From the NCBI GenBank assembly GCA_005880075.1, contig VBJT01000063.1, forward strand, positions 1-5,352: a stretch of DNA of 5,352 bases, given 5' to 3'. A model generated the notes under the pieces. The model was not told where the DNA came from, made no database searches, and was given only the letters and a program-made list of their open reading frames with translations. The translations under genes and the position numbers were made by a program. Below are positions 1 through 5,303 of this stretch, in pieces (the stretch's first letter is position 1; the number at the start of each line of letters is the position of its first letter). The stretch comes from Chloroflexota bacterium (GTDB lineage: Bacteria; Chloroflexota; Dehalococcoidia; SM23-28-2; RBG-16-64-32).

Positions 1-1396
1 CCGCCCGCTGTACGAACGAGATCAGGGAATCGTCCTCGGCCATAATCCGCTGAAGGAACGCGATCCATTGCGGGCACTTCGCTTCGGGATTGTAAATGAC
101 CGGCGCGAGTTTCGTAGTGAGGTCTTCGCGTCGATGTTCCCGGAGCACTCCCGTTCGCAGATCCATAGTTCCGTTGGAGACGTTGAGCAGCCACGGGTCG
201 CGGTCTAACTCGCCTGGAACTACGGGGAGCTCAGAGCGCGCCAAAGCTATCGTCGCGTCGATCCGGCCGCGCGTCTCGCTCGCGATCGCCCACTTCGCCG
301 CCGCCTCCCGCTCCGCACGATCTCCTAGTTCAGAGGCCTCCTGGTACATTGCCCGGACGGTTTCTTTGGCTCGTGCTCGCGGCTCGTCCTTGTCGTCCTC
401 CTTCCAGCGCTTGCCATCCCATACGAGCCACTTGCCCCAAGGATGGCAAAAGCGGAGATGGTGCCCATGCCGAGCGACAAGCCTTCGCGCATTTCCTAAA
501 TCCGTCCGGTGCTCGAAATGCTGCTCTTGGCGTACACCTAACCAATCACAAACCTTGGTCACGATCGATTCGCCAATTATCCCCGAGAGGGTTGGCCATC
601 CGGTGGCAGGCTTGTTCTCGCGTAGCCTCTCGGCCGTGTAGTATGAAGCGGCTGCGCGATCTTTGATCTCTTCGTCGCCCGCGACGGTTGCGATCGCCTC
701 GATCATCACGGCGACTTCGTCTTCAGTCCACCCAGCTCGCAACAAACCGCCTGCTAATGCTAGGGCTGCGTCATGACGGCTGCCTCGCGGCCAATGCCGC
801 GCGAGAAGTGTGGCGGCGGCCAACTGGGAAACTCGTCTACCCAACCATTCTGCTGAAACGGACGCAGGTTCCAGTTCCGCTTCCCATTCATACGTTTGCC
901 CATTCGGATGCAGAGACGGCGGGATGAGTGTCTGGCAGCCGGTACTTCGTAGTTCCAAGAGCACGTCTCGTTCATCGCTGTCTTCGATCGTAGGATCGCA
1001 AAATTTACGAGTCTGCGGTGGATGGTCGCACCTGTACCACCAATGAGAGAGTGGCGCGCTGCGCCTTCCACTTCTAACGGTGTTTGTGAGGAAGGTGGGC
1101 GCTAAGGCACGCGCCTCGACCGAGTCTAAGTCGACGTCAGCGAGGTTCTCGGGTGGCAGCCCACACAGTAAGCCCAAGTTCTCACCGTTGGAGAAGTAGC
1201 CAGGCAGCTCAGCTTCGGTCAAACGAAGGTTCTGCCATGCCAACATAGCAGGCGCTTTCTTGCCCTTGGGGACGGGGATCACCCATCGGCCCTTGCGCGC
1301 TTGAGAGAGCGCGGCCTCCACCCGTGCAGAGTAGAATCGTTGCGAACCCGGCGTTTTGCCGTTGTCGCTTGAAGCGTTATTATTTGAACCGGACAA
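1..1396 (-). CDS. Phage/plasmid primase-polymerase with D5_N domain (P4-type replication protein), C-terminus beyond window
   Basis: The frame is open from a stop at 1478-1480 to the left edge, giving about 465 residues and no stop. It is a replication initiator of the kind found in prophages, satellites and integrative plasmids: primer synthesis coupled to a helicase. Seen in order (numbered from the TTG at 1396): an N-terminal prim-pol domain with RWVIPVPKGKKAP (about 37-49), the acidic pair DVDLD (87-91, likely metal ligands), SGRRSAPLSHWWY (109-121) and ELRSTG...IPPSLHPNG (148-166). A helical linker starting RHDAALALAGG follows (about 207-217). Then comes a D5_N region with WLVWDGKRW (about 323-331), VSNGTMDLRTG (406-416) and CPQWIAFLQRI. 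The Walker A/B SF3 helicase that normally follows would be left of base 1. No ATG is available. TTG 1396 has an AAAGG at suitable spacing; GTG 1321 is the alternative and lacks a Shine-Dalgarno. Family assignment is firm; start and full length are not. Confidence 0.9.
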   Translation of the reverse strand, partial: MSGSNNNASSDNGKTPGSQRFYSARVEAALSQARKGRWVIPVPKGKKAPAMLAWQNLRLTEAELPGYFSNGENLGLLCGLPPENLADVDLDSVEARALAPTFLTNTVRSGRRSAPLSHWWYRCDHPPQTRKFCDPTIEDSDERDVLLELRSTGCQTLIPPSLHPNGQTYEWEAELEPASVSAEWLGRRVSQLAAATLLARHWPRGSRHDAALALAGGLLRAGWTEDEVAVMIEAIATVAGDEEIKDRAAASYYTAERLRENKPATGWPTLSGIIGESIVTKVCDWLGVRQEQHFEHRTDLGNARRLVARHGHHLRFCHPWGKWLVWDGKRWKEDDKDEPRARAKETVRAMYQEASELGDRAEREAAAKWAIASETRGRIDATIALARSELPVVPGELDRDPWLLNVSNGTMDLRTGVLREHRREDLTTKLAPVIYNPEAKCPQWIAFLQRIMAEDDSLISFVQRA

Positions 1397-1473
1397 GGCT
1401 TCCAGCCTTTCCCTCGCCCCGCCGGGTTCGCGCGCAATTGACGAACGGCGGGGTGGCTTCTTTTTGGAGTAAA

Positions 1474-1680
1474 TCAGCTATCGGTTCCGGTCATCTCTAC
1501 CCTTTTCGACTCGTAGCCCATAATCGCGAGGAATTCCTCGAATTTCTTGCCGAGCGCGGTAAGGCGAGCCTCACGCCTGCGGATACCGGCCATGTGCTCG
1601 GCGAGGGCGGCGCGGTCGCCACCGAACTTAGCCAAGAAAGCCTCGCGCCCAAGGCGCGTTGTCTCGATGTTTCGGGGCAT
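1474..1680 (-). CDS. Small protein of unknown function upstream of the primase gene
   Basis: A 68-residue reading frame starts at ATG 1680 and ends in TGA. I do not recognise the family. The protein is charged and looks mostly helical, with a FLAKFGGDRAALAEHMAGIRR segment (about residues 15-35) and a second helix around KKFEEFLAIMGYE (about 45-57). It has no signal peptide, no membrane segment and no cysteine pair. The ATG is preferred over an in-frame TTG six bases upstream (1686), because a GGAGG lies nine bases before the ATG but only three before the TTG. The gene ends 77 bases before the likely primase start and reads in the same direction, so co-transcription is plausible. A small accessory or regulatory protein of the element is a guess from position only. 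Confidence 0.65.
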   Translation of the reverse strand: MPRNIETTRLGREAFLAKFGGDRAALAEHMAGIRRREARLTALGKKFEEFLAIMGYESKRVEMTGTDS

Positions 1681-1689
1681 CTTCAAAAA

Positions 1690-1694
1690 CCTCC
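1690..1694 (-). promoter_or_regulatory. Ribosome binding site of the 68-aa gene
   Basis: GGAGG on the minus strand, nine bases before ATG 1680. It decides the start codon in favour of the ATG over TTG 1686. Confidence 0.65.
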
Positions 1695-1801
1695 GTGTTT
1701 GTTAATAACGGATGAGATTGCAGACGTGAATTTTTTCGTCGCGCGGTGGCGGGTATTCATAACGCTGATATCGCAGGTTAAACTTACCACGCCCGGAAAC
1801 C

Positions 1802-1940
1802 GGTGAAAAGGGGAGTTATTAGGCCCTTATACGCCATCCTTAGGGCTTCAAGGGTATATAATTAGGCAGAGAGGCTTGGAGTGTCTCTCCTCCCGCACGC
1901 CGGAACACCTTTAGGAATAAAACCGTCCCCCCTTTTCACC
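1802..1940. repeat. 12-bp perfect inverted repeat 115 bp apart, possible origin iterons
   Basis: GGTGAAAAGGGG at 1802-1813 is matched exactly by its reverse complement at 1929-1940. The space between contains an AT-rich TATATAATTA around 1855-1864. The first ten bases differ at two positions from the decamer GGTGAACAG(A/T) that the phage P4 alpha protein is known to bind at its origin. A further GGTGAA lies at 2144-2149. Position upstream of a P4-type primase gene fits an origin or control region, but that role is an inference. Confidence 0.55.
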
Positions 1941-2068
1941 CCTTAACACGTTTAAACCCGTACCCCGTACGAGCTTCAGGCGACGCTAAATAGCGGCATC
2001 GGTCGGATTCTTCAGCCTCAACGTGAGCAAGCGAAGGCTCTTGTTTTGATTCGATCGAGATGGCTTAA

Positions 2069-2130
2069 CGAAGAGGCCTTTCTCTCCTCGGTCGCAATGT
2101 CCTAGGTCACGTCGTTAGGCGGCCTCTTCG
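2069..2130. repeat. 10-bp perfect inverted repeat
   Basis: CGAAGAGGCC at 2069-2078 and GGCCTCTTCG at 2121-2130, 42 bases apart. A second, overlapping pairing is possible between TAACGA at 2066-2071 and TCGTTA at 2112-2117, so the two stems exclude each other in part. It could be structured RNA or a protein-binding region; no run of T follows it on either strand that would make it a clear terminator. Confidence 0.5.
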
Positions 2131-2201
2131 GCGACTAAACGGAGGTGAATTCTGCTACGTGCTGTTGCTCTACCCGTCTCATAAGACCGAGGGCAAGGTC
2201 T

Positions 2202-2274
2202 ACCAGCTAAGCCGCTAGCTGGTTCAGGATCTATCGCCTATAATCCACTAGCCAACCAGTCAGGCCGCTGGCTA
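2202..2274. repeat. Two related hairpins
   Basis: ACCAGCTA (2202-2209) pairs with TAGCTGGT (2216-2223) around a six-base loop. TAGCCA (2249-2254) pairs with TGGCTA (2269-2274). The segments 2203-2224 and 2256-2277 align over 22 bases with 16 matches, so they look like diverged copies. A smaller stem, AGACC/GGTCT (2184-2188 with 2197-2201), directly abuts the first hairpin. The function is unknown. Confidence 0.45.
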
Positions 2275-2362
2275 CTTCATACTCGTTGAGCCCTTCGTGG
2301 ACGGCGTTGTCGATCTGCCCGATGGCGGAGGACCGACGCAGAGAGAGCGCGACCCCGCGCCG

Positions 2363-3268
2363 TCAGATCGCCAGCTGAAGCTGGCCAGCTTGATCGCGGC
2401 GAGGCGGCGGGGAATGCATCCGCTCCCTGAAGCCGTACTTGTCCCGTAGCTCGTTGACCTTGGCCGTAACCTGCTGCGTGTAATCCTTCGGGGCGTAGGG
2501 ACCGCGGTAGTACTTCTCGTAGCGGGGCGTGAGGTGAGGATAGGCCTCGCGAAGGGCGGGCATGAACCATTCTTTGCTGCCGGGCTTGAGGTTGAGCACG
2601 TTCGGGGCAATGAAGTTAGCGCCGTGATCGCGAGCCGCTTGGATGACTGCTTCCAAGTGTGCTTGGTCGTCTGTAAGCCCTGGGATGATTGGGGCGATCA
2701 TGACTCCGCATAACACACCGGCGGCCGTGAGCTCGCGGAGCGCCTCGAAGCGTTTGATGGGCTTCGCGGTGCCGGGCTCCATCTTCTTCCAGACTGCCTC
2801 GTCCAGCGTTGGAATGCTAAAGGCGATCTGGGCGTCGGTGGCTTCGGAGAGCTGCGACCAGAGATCGAGGTCGCGGAGGACCGAGGGCGATTTGGTGAGC
2901 ATGTGGACCGGCTGGCGGAAATCGAGGAGGACCTCGAGAATCTTCCGCGTGATCTCATATTTCATCTCTGCCTGCTGGTACGGATCACAAGCAGTGCCGA
3001 GCACGATGAGCTCGTGCTTCCAGCTAGGCTTGCGCAGTTGCCGTTGAAGGACTTCAGCGGCGTTCGTCTTGACAACAATACGCGACTCAAAGTCACGACC
3101 GGAATCGTAGCCGAGGTATTCATGAGTCCCGCGTGCGAAGCAGTAGACGCAGGCGTGCTGGCAGCCGCGGTAGGGATTGATGCTCCAACGGAAGCCGAGC
3201 CCCGGCGTGTTCGTGCTATTGATGATGGTCTTGCATTCGATCTCTTCGAAAGTGACGCCCGATGCCAT
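2363..3268 (-). CDS. Radical SAM protein, SplB-related Rv2578c/COG1533 type
   Basis: This 301-residue cytosolic enzyme should bind a [4Fe-4S] cluster and S-adenosylmethionine and start radical chemistry; the substrate is unknown. The cluster motif is RGCQHACVYCFAR with C36, C40 and C43 (CxxxCxxC). It is preceded by RWSINPYRGC, and followed by GTACDPYQQAE (91-101), a hallmark of the SplB-like group. The body is a partial TIM barrel: LTKSPSVLRD, AFSIPTLDEAVWKKMEPGT, GVMIAPIIPGLTD (188-200), and a C-terminal part with KPGSKEWFMPALREAYPHLTPRY and RGPYAPKDY. The length and the hydrophobic tail QLQLAI are normal for this family. ATG 3268 gives the expected N-terminus (VTFEEIECKTIIN). The gene follows prmC after a 56-base gap that holds its own promoter and a LexA-like box, so it is probably transcribed alone and may be damage-inducible. 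Distant relatives include spore photoproduct lyase, but that enzyme's function should not be assumed here. Confidence 0.9.
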   Translation of the reverse strand: MASGVTFEEIECKTIINSTNTPGLGFRWSINPYRGCQHACVYCFARGTHEYLGYDSGRDFESRIVVKTNAAEVLQRQLRKPSWKHELIVLGTACDPYQQAEMKYEITRKILEVLLDFRQPVHMLTKSPSVLRDLDLWSQLSEATDAQIAFSIPTLDEAVWKKMEPGTAKPIKRFEALRELTAAGVLCGVMIAPIIPGLTDDQAHLEAVIQAARDHGANFIAPNVLNLKPGSKEWFMPALREAYPHLTPRYEKYYRGPYAPKDYTQQVTAKVNELRDKYGFRERMHSPPPRRDQAGQLQLAI

Positions 3269-3274
3269 AGGAGT

Positions 3275-3303
3275 ATTAGAACGCGCGTTCGCTAGAATGT
3301 CAA
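3275..3303 (-). promoter_or_regulatory. Sigma70-type promoter of the radical SAM gene, probably leaderless
   Basis: On the minus strand a perfect -35 TTGACA (3303-3298) is separated by exactly 17 bases from TCTAAT (3280-3275), a one-mismatch -10. The -10 is followed by ACTCCT and then the ATG, which puts the expected transcription start at or within a base or so of the A of ATG 3268. There is no Shine-Dalgarno before the ATG, which agrees with a leaderless message. Confidence 0.75.
3278..3291 (-). promoter_or_regulatory. LexA (SOS) operator candidate
   Basis: Minus-strand CGAACGCGCGTTCT matches the Gram-positive LexA/DinR consensus CGAACRNRYGTTYC at 13 of 14 positions, and the core GAAC-GCGC-GTTC is a perfect 12-bp palindrome (3279-3290). 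It lies in the promoter spacer and overlaps the -10, where a bound repressor would block RNA polymerase. I found no other GAAC-N4-GTTC in the window. Binding is not proven. Confidence 0.65.
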
Positions 3304-3324
3304 CTGGAGGGTGGCATCGAAAAC

Positions 3325-4173
3325 TTAAGTCTGAACTACTAGCACCCGGTCGCGGCCGGACAAGTCAGGCATGACTTTAACCGCGGCGTCTGGGAAGGCG
3401 GCGCGAGCGACTTCTCTCGCCGCCCGGCCTTGGTTGTCGCCGATTTCGGCCAGAACGACCCCTGATGGCTTGAGGTGATCGGGGGCTTGCTCGAGCAGGC
3501 GTTTTATCACGCGAAGGCCACCGGGGCCGCCGTCCAGGGCTTCGCGTGGCTCGTGATCCCTGATTTCCGGCGGAAGCGCCTTCCAGTCTGTCGTTGTGAC
3601 ATAAGGGAGATTGGCCACGAGGACGTCCACCTGTCCGGTCAGCTTATCCAGGAGATCGGTTTGGAGGAAGCTAATACGTTTGGCGGCTCCATGGCGCCGG
3701 GCGTTGCGTTGAGCCAATTCTATTGCGTCTGGAGAGGTGTCCGTCGCCCTTATTTTGGCTTCCGGGAGGGCGCTGGCGAGCGCGACAGCGATCGCTCCGC
3801 TGCCAGTTCCCACGTCCGCGATCGAAACCGCATCGGCTAGAGGTTTCTTGTGGGCGGCTTCGATTGCCAGCTCAACCAGGACCTCTGTTTCCGGCCGGGG
3901 AATTAGGGCCGCAGGCGTCACCTCGAAGTCGAGCCCAAAGAACTCCTTGTGGCCGATGATGTACGCGGTGGGTTCGTGAATGAGGCGTCGGCGCACCAAG
4001 TCTCGAAAGCGCTGCTGTTCCTCGTCCGACAATTCGGCGGTAAGGAGCCGGTAGAGGCTCGCCCGGTCTACGCCCAGACAGTGGCGAAGGAGGAGTTCAG
4101 CCTCCAGCTCCGGCTCGTCGCTGACCGGTGGGAGGAGGCGCCGTGCCTGGCGGAGCGCCTCCAGGACATTCAC
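3325..4173 (-). CDS. prmC: Release factor glutamine methyltransferase PrmC
   Basis: PrmC (HemK) transfers a methyl group from S-adenosylmethionine to the glutamine of the GGQ motif of RF1 and RF2, which speeds peptide release. The 282 residues match the family length. An N-terminal helical release-factor-binding domain (about 1-75) is followed by EPTAYIIGHKEFFGLDFEV (67-85) and IPRPETE (91-97). The SAM-binding loop is ADVGTGSGAIAVALA (119-133), the acidic RATDTSPDA strand follows (142-150), and the catalytic motif reads NLPY at 188-191. The family motif is NPPY, so residue 189 is Leu in place of the first Pro. The rest, EALDGGPGGL and AEIGDNQG, is normal. The start is GTG 4173, four bases inside the end of prfA, with GGAGG ten bases before it, so translation is probably coupled to prfA. 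It ends with TAA. Confidence 0.95.
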   Translation of the reverse strand: MNVLEALRQARRLLPPVSDEPELEAELLLRHCLGVDRASLYRLLTAELSDEEQQRFRDLVRRRLIHEPTAYIIGHKEFFGLDFEVTPAALIPRPETEVLVELAIEAAHKKPLADAVSIADVGTGSGAIAVALASALPEAKIRATDTSPDAIELAQRNARRHGAAKRISFLQTDLLDKLTGQVDVLVANLPYVTTTDWKALPPEIRDHEPREALDGGPGGLRVIKRLLEQAPDHLKPSGVVLAEIGDNQGRAAREVARAAFPDAAVKVMPDLSGRDRVLVVQT

Positions 4174-5240
4174 GCCAGCTGTGCCTCCAGCAAGCGCGAC
4201 TGTTCTTGCTCAGCGAGCGCGTCGATGACGTCGTCGAGGTCGCCGTCAAGCAAAGCGGGGAGGCTGTGACGCGTGTAACCGGCGCGGTGATCGGTCATGC
4301 GGTCCTGAGGAAAATTGTAGGTCCGCACTTTCTCGGCCCGGTCACCGCTGCCGACCTGAGCGCGGCGATTGGAATCAATTTCGTCGCGCTGACGGCTCTG
4401 TTCGCGGTCGAGCAGCCGGGCGCGCAGAACGGCCATCGCCTTGGTCTTGTTCTTGAGCTGTGAGCGCTCGTCCTGGCATTGGGCGACGATCCCAGTCGGA
4501 ATATGGGTGATACGAACGGCAGTCTCGTTCTTCTGGACGTTCTGCCCGCCGTGGCCGCCTGCGTTGAAAGTGTCTATACGAAGGTCGTTGTCGTTGATGT
4601 CATATTCGACTTCGTCAGCCTCCGGCAGGACGGCGACAGTGGCGGTAGAGGTGTGGATACGCCCCTGAGCTTCAGTCTCGGGCACGCGCTGGACACGATG
4701 GACGCCGCTCTCGTACTTGAGGCGGCTGTAAGCGCCCCGTCCGCGAACTTCGAAGACGATTTCCTTTAAGCCACCGAGGTCGCTCTGGTTCGAGTCGAGG
4801 ACTTCCACGGCCCAGCGCTGGCGCTCGGCGTAGCGGCTGTACATGCGAAACAGATCGCTGGCGAAGAGAGTTGCTTCGTCGCCGCCTGCGGCCGCGCGGA
4901 TTTCGACGATGACATCCTTCTGGTCGAAAGGGTTTTGGGGAACCAGGGCACGCTGTAACCTGTCCTCAAGGAGCTCCAACCTCGATTCATCGCGTTCGAC
5001 TTCGTCCCGTGCAAGCGAGACGAGTTCAGGGTCGGAACCATCGTCCAGAATGGCGCGTGCCTCGTCGAGGGACTCGTGGAGGCGCCGGTATTCGCCGAGA
5101 ATGCCCACGACCTCCTGCATAGAGGCGTGCTCGCGGGCAAGCTTTTGCAGGCGGTCGTAGTCGGCGGCCACCTCTGGCCGCGCCATCTCCGCCTCGAGTT
5201 CGCGGTAGCGCCGTTCGGTCTCTTCGAGTCTGTCCCACAT
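4170..5240 (-). CDS. prfA: Peptide chain release factor 1 (RF1)
   Basis: RF1 reads UAA and UAG in the ribosomal A site and triggers hydrolysis of the peptidyl-tRNA. The 356 residues fit the family (about 360). The N-terminal coiled-coil domain 1 (about 1-105) is followed by EIRAAAGGDEATLFASDLFRMY (about 113-134). The stop-codon recognition motif is PET at 187-189, the RF1 P-x-T form; RF2 would have SPF here. HTSTATVAVLPE follows at 196-207. The catalytic GGQ is at 231-233 in the context NAGGHGGQNVQKNETAVRITH, and CQDERSQLKNK follows. The C-terminus has RTYNFPQDRMTDHR (306-319), as in other RF1 proteins. The ATG at 5240 gives the normal MWDRLEE start, although no strong Shine-Dalgarno precedes it. 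The TGA stop overlaps the prmC start (GTGA). RF1 is the substrate of the PrmC encoded next to it. Confidence 0.97.
   Translation of the reverse strand: MWDRLEETERRYRELEAEMARPEVAADYDRLQKLAREHASMQEVVGILGEYRRLHESLDEARAILDDGSDPELVSLARDEVERDESRLELLEDRLQRALVPQNPFDQKDVIVEIRAAAGGDEATLFASDLFRMYSRYAERQRWAVEVLDSNQSDLGGLKEIVFEVRGRGAYSRLKYESGVHRVQRVPETEAQGRIHTSTATVAVLPEADEVEYDINDNDLRIDTFNAGGHGGQNVQKNETAVRITHIPTGIVAQCQDERSQLKNKTKAMAVLRARLLDREQSRQRDEIDSNRRAQVGSGDRAEKVRTYNFPQDRMTDHRAGYTRHSLPALLDGDLDDVIDALAEQEQSRLLEAQLA
4184..4188 (-). promoter_or_regulatory. Ribosome binding site of prmC inside prfA
   Basis: Minus-strand GGAGG lies ten bases before GTG 4173, within the last codons of prfA. It supports the GTG start and the four-base overlap. 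Confidence 0.6.
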
Positions 5241-5265
5241 TTGTTCGTGTCTCGGACGTAAAGAC

Positions 5266-5283
5266 GGCCCCCAATAGGGGGCC
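5266..5283 (-). promoter_or_regulatory. Strong GC hairpin in the prfA leader
   Basis: GGCCCCC (5266-5272) and GGGGGCC (5277-5283) pair perfectly around a four-base loop. Since the likely transcription start is near 5287, the hairpin should sit at the very 5' end of the prfA mRNA. On the minus strand it is followed by GTCTTTACG, too weak a T-run for a convincing terminator. It might protect the 5' end, act as a weak attenuator, or terminate an upstream gene. Confidence 0.5.
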
Positions 5284-5294
5284 CGCTGAGGCGA

Positions 5295-5303
5295 ATTATA
5301 TCA
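5295..5303 (-). promoter_or_regulatory. Extended -10 promoter of prfA-prmC
   Basis: Minus-strand TGATATAAT is a perfect extended -10 (TGnTATAAT). The expected start is about 5287-5288, giving a leader of about 47 bases. No good -35 is seen at 16-18 bases (TCCGTC at 17), which is usual for extended -10 promoters. Confidence 0.6.

Larger units (their letters stand above)
1..1680. mobile_element. Part of an integrated phage, satellite or plasmid-like element (boundaries not seen)
   Basis: The prim-pol/D5 replication gene and the small unknown gene before it are typical cargo of prophages, P4-like satellites and integrative plasmids, and they sit beside a housekeeping prfA-prmC operon. I see no integrase, no tRNA gene and no pair of attachment repeats, so the element call rests on the replication gene alone. 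The right boundary is probably in the gene-free stretch 1681-2362. The left boundary is outside the window. Confidence 0.5.
1681..2362. other. Gene-free stretch rich in inverted repeats
   Basis: About 680 bases between the small element gene and the radical SAM gene. Both strands are broken up by stops and no frame here has both a start with a ribosome binding site and a recognisable product. Short coding-like fragments exist: plus strand 2159-2218, minus strand around 1980-2060, and the minus-strand extension 2234-2362. None is complete. The stretch holds several long inverted repeats (listed separately), a tandem CCCGTAC duplication at 1957-1970, and a GTTTAAAC palindrome at 1950-1957. Plausible content is the element boundary, an origin of replication, structured RNA, or a decayed gene. 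No complete tRNA cloverleaf was found. Confidence 0.6.

Noticed and set aside
1324..1806. Plus-strand 160-codon frame, and other plus-strand frames within 96-1046
   Set aside because: They lie antisense to the primase and the small gene, which show clear family motifs or a good ribosome binding site.
2063..2120. attC-like integron site (GCTTAAC ... GTTAGGC, 58 bp)
   Set aside because: The outer boxes fit RYYYAAC and GTTRRRY and the size is right, but the inner paired boxes are missing and there is no integron integrase or gene cassette.
2159..2218. Plus-strand coding-like fragment VLLLYPSHKTEGKVYQLSR
   Set aside because: Only 19 residues before a stop, weakly placed start, no recognisable family. 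It may be part of a decayed gene or chance.
2165..2235. tRNA-like phrases on either strand (TTAGCTGGTAGA; CTCATAA; GGTTCAGGATC)
   Set aside because: The anticodon stem does not pair, no acceptor stem closes it, and the T arm lacks the expected GTTCRAnYC pairing.
2272..2610. Other minus-strand frames over the 3' end of the radical SAM gene
   Set aside because: Low-complexity Arg/Ser/Pro-rich products typical of shadows of a GC-rich gene; the radical SAM frame has conserved motifs through this part.
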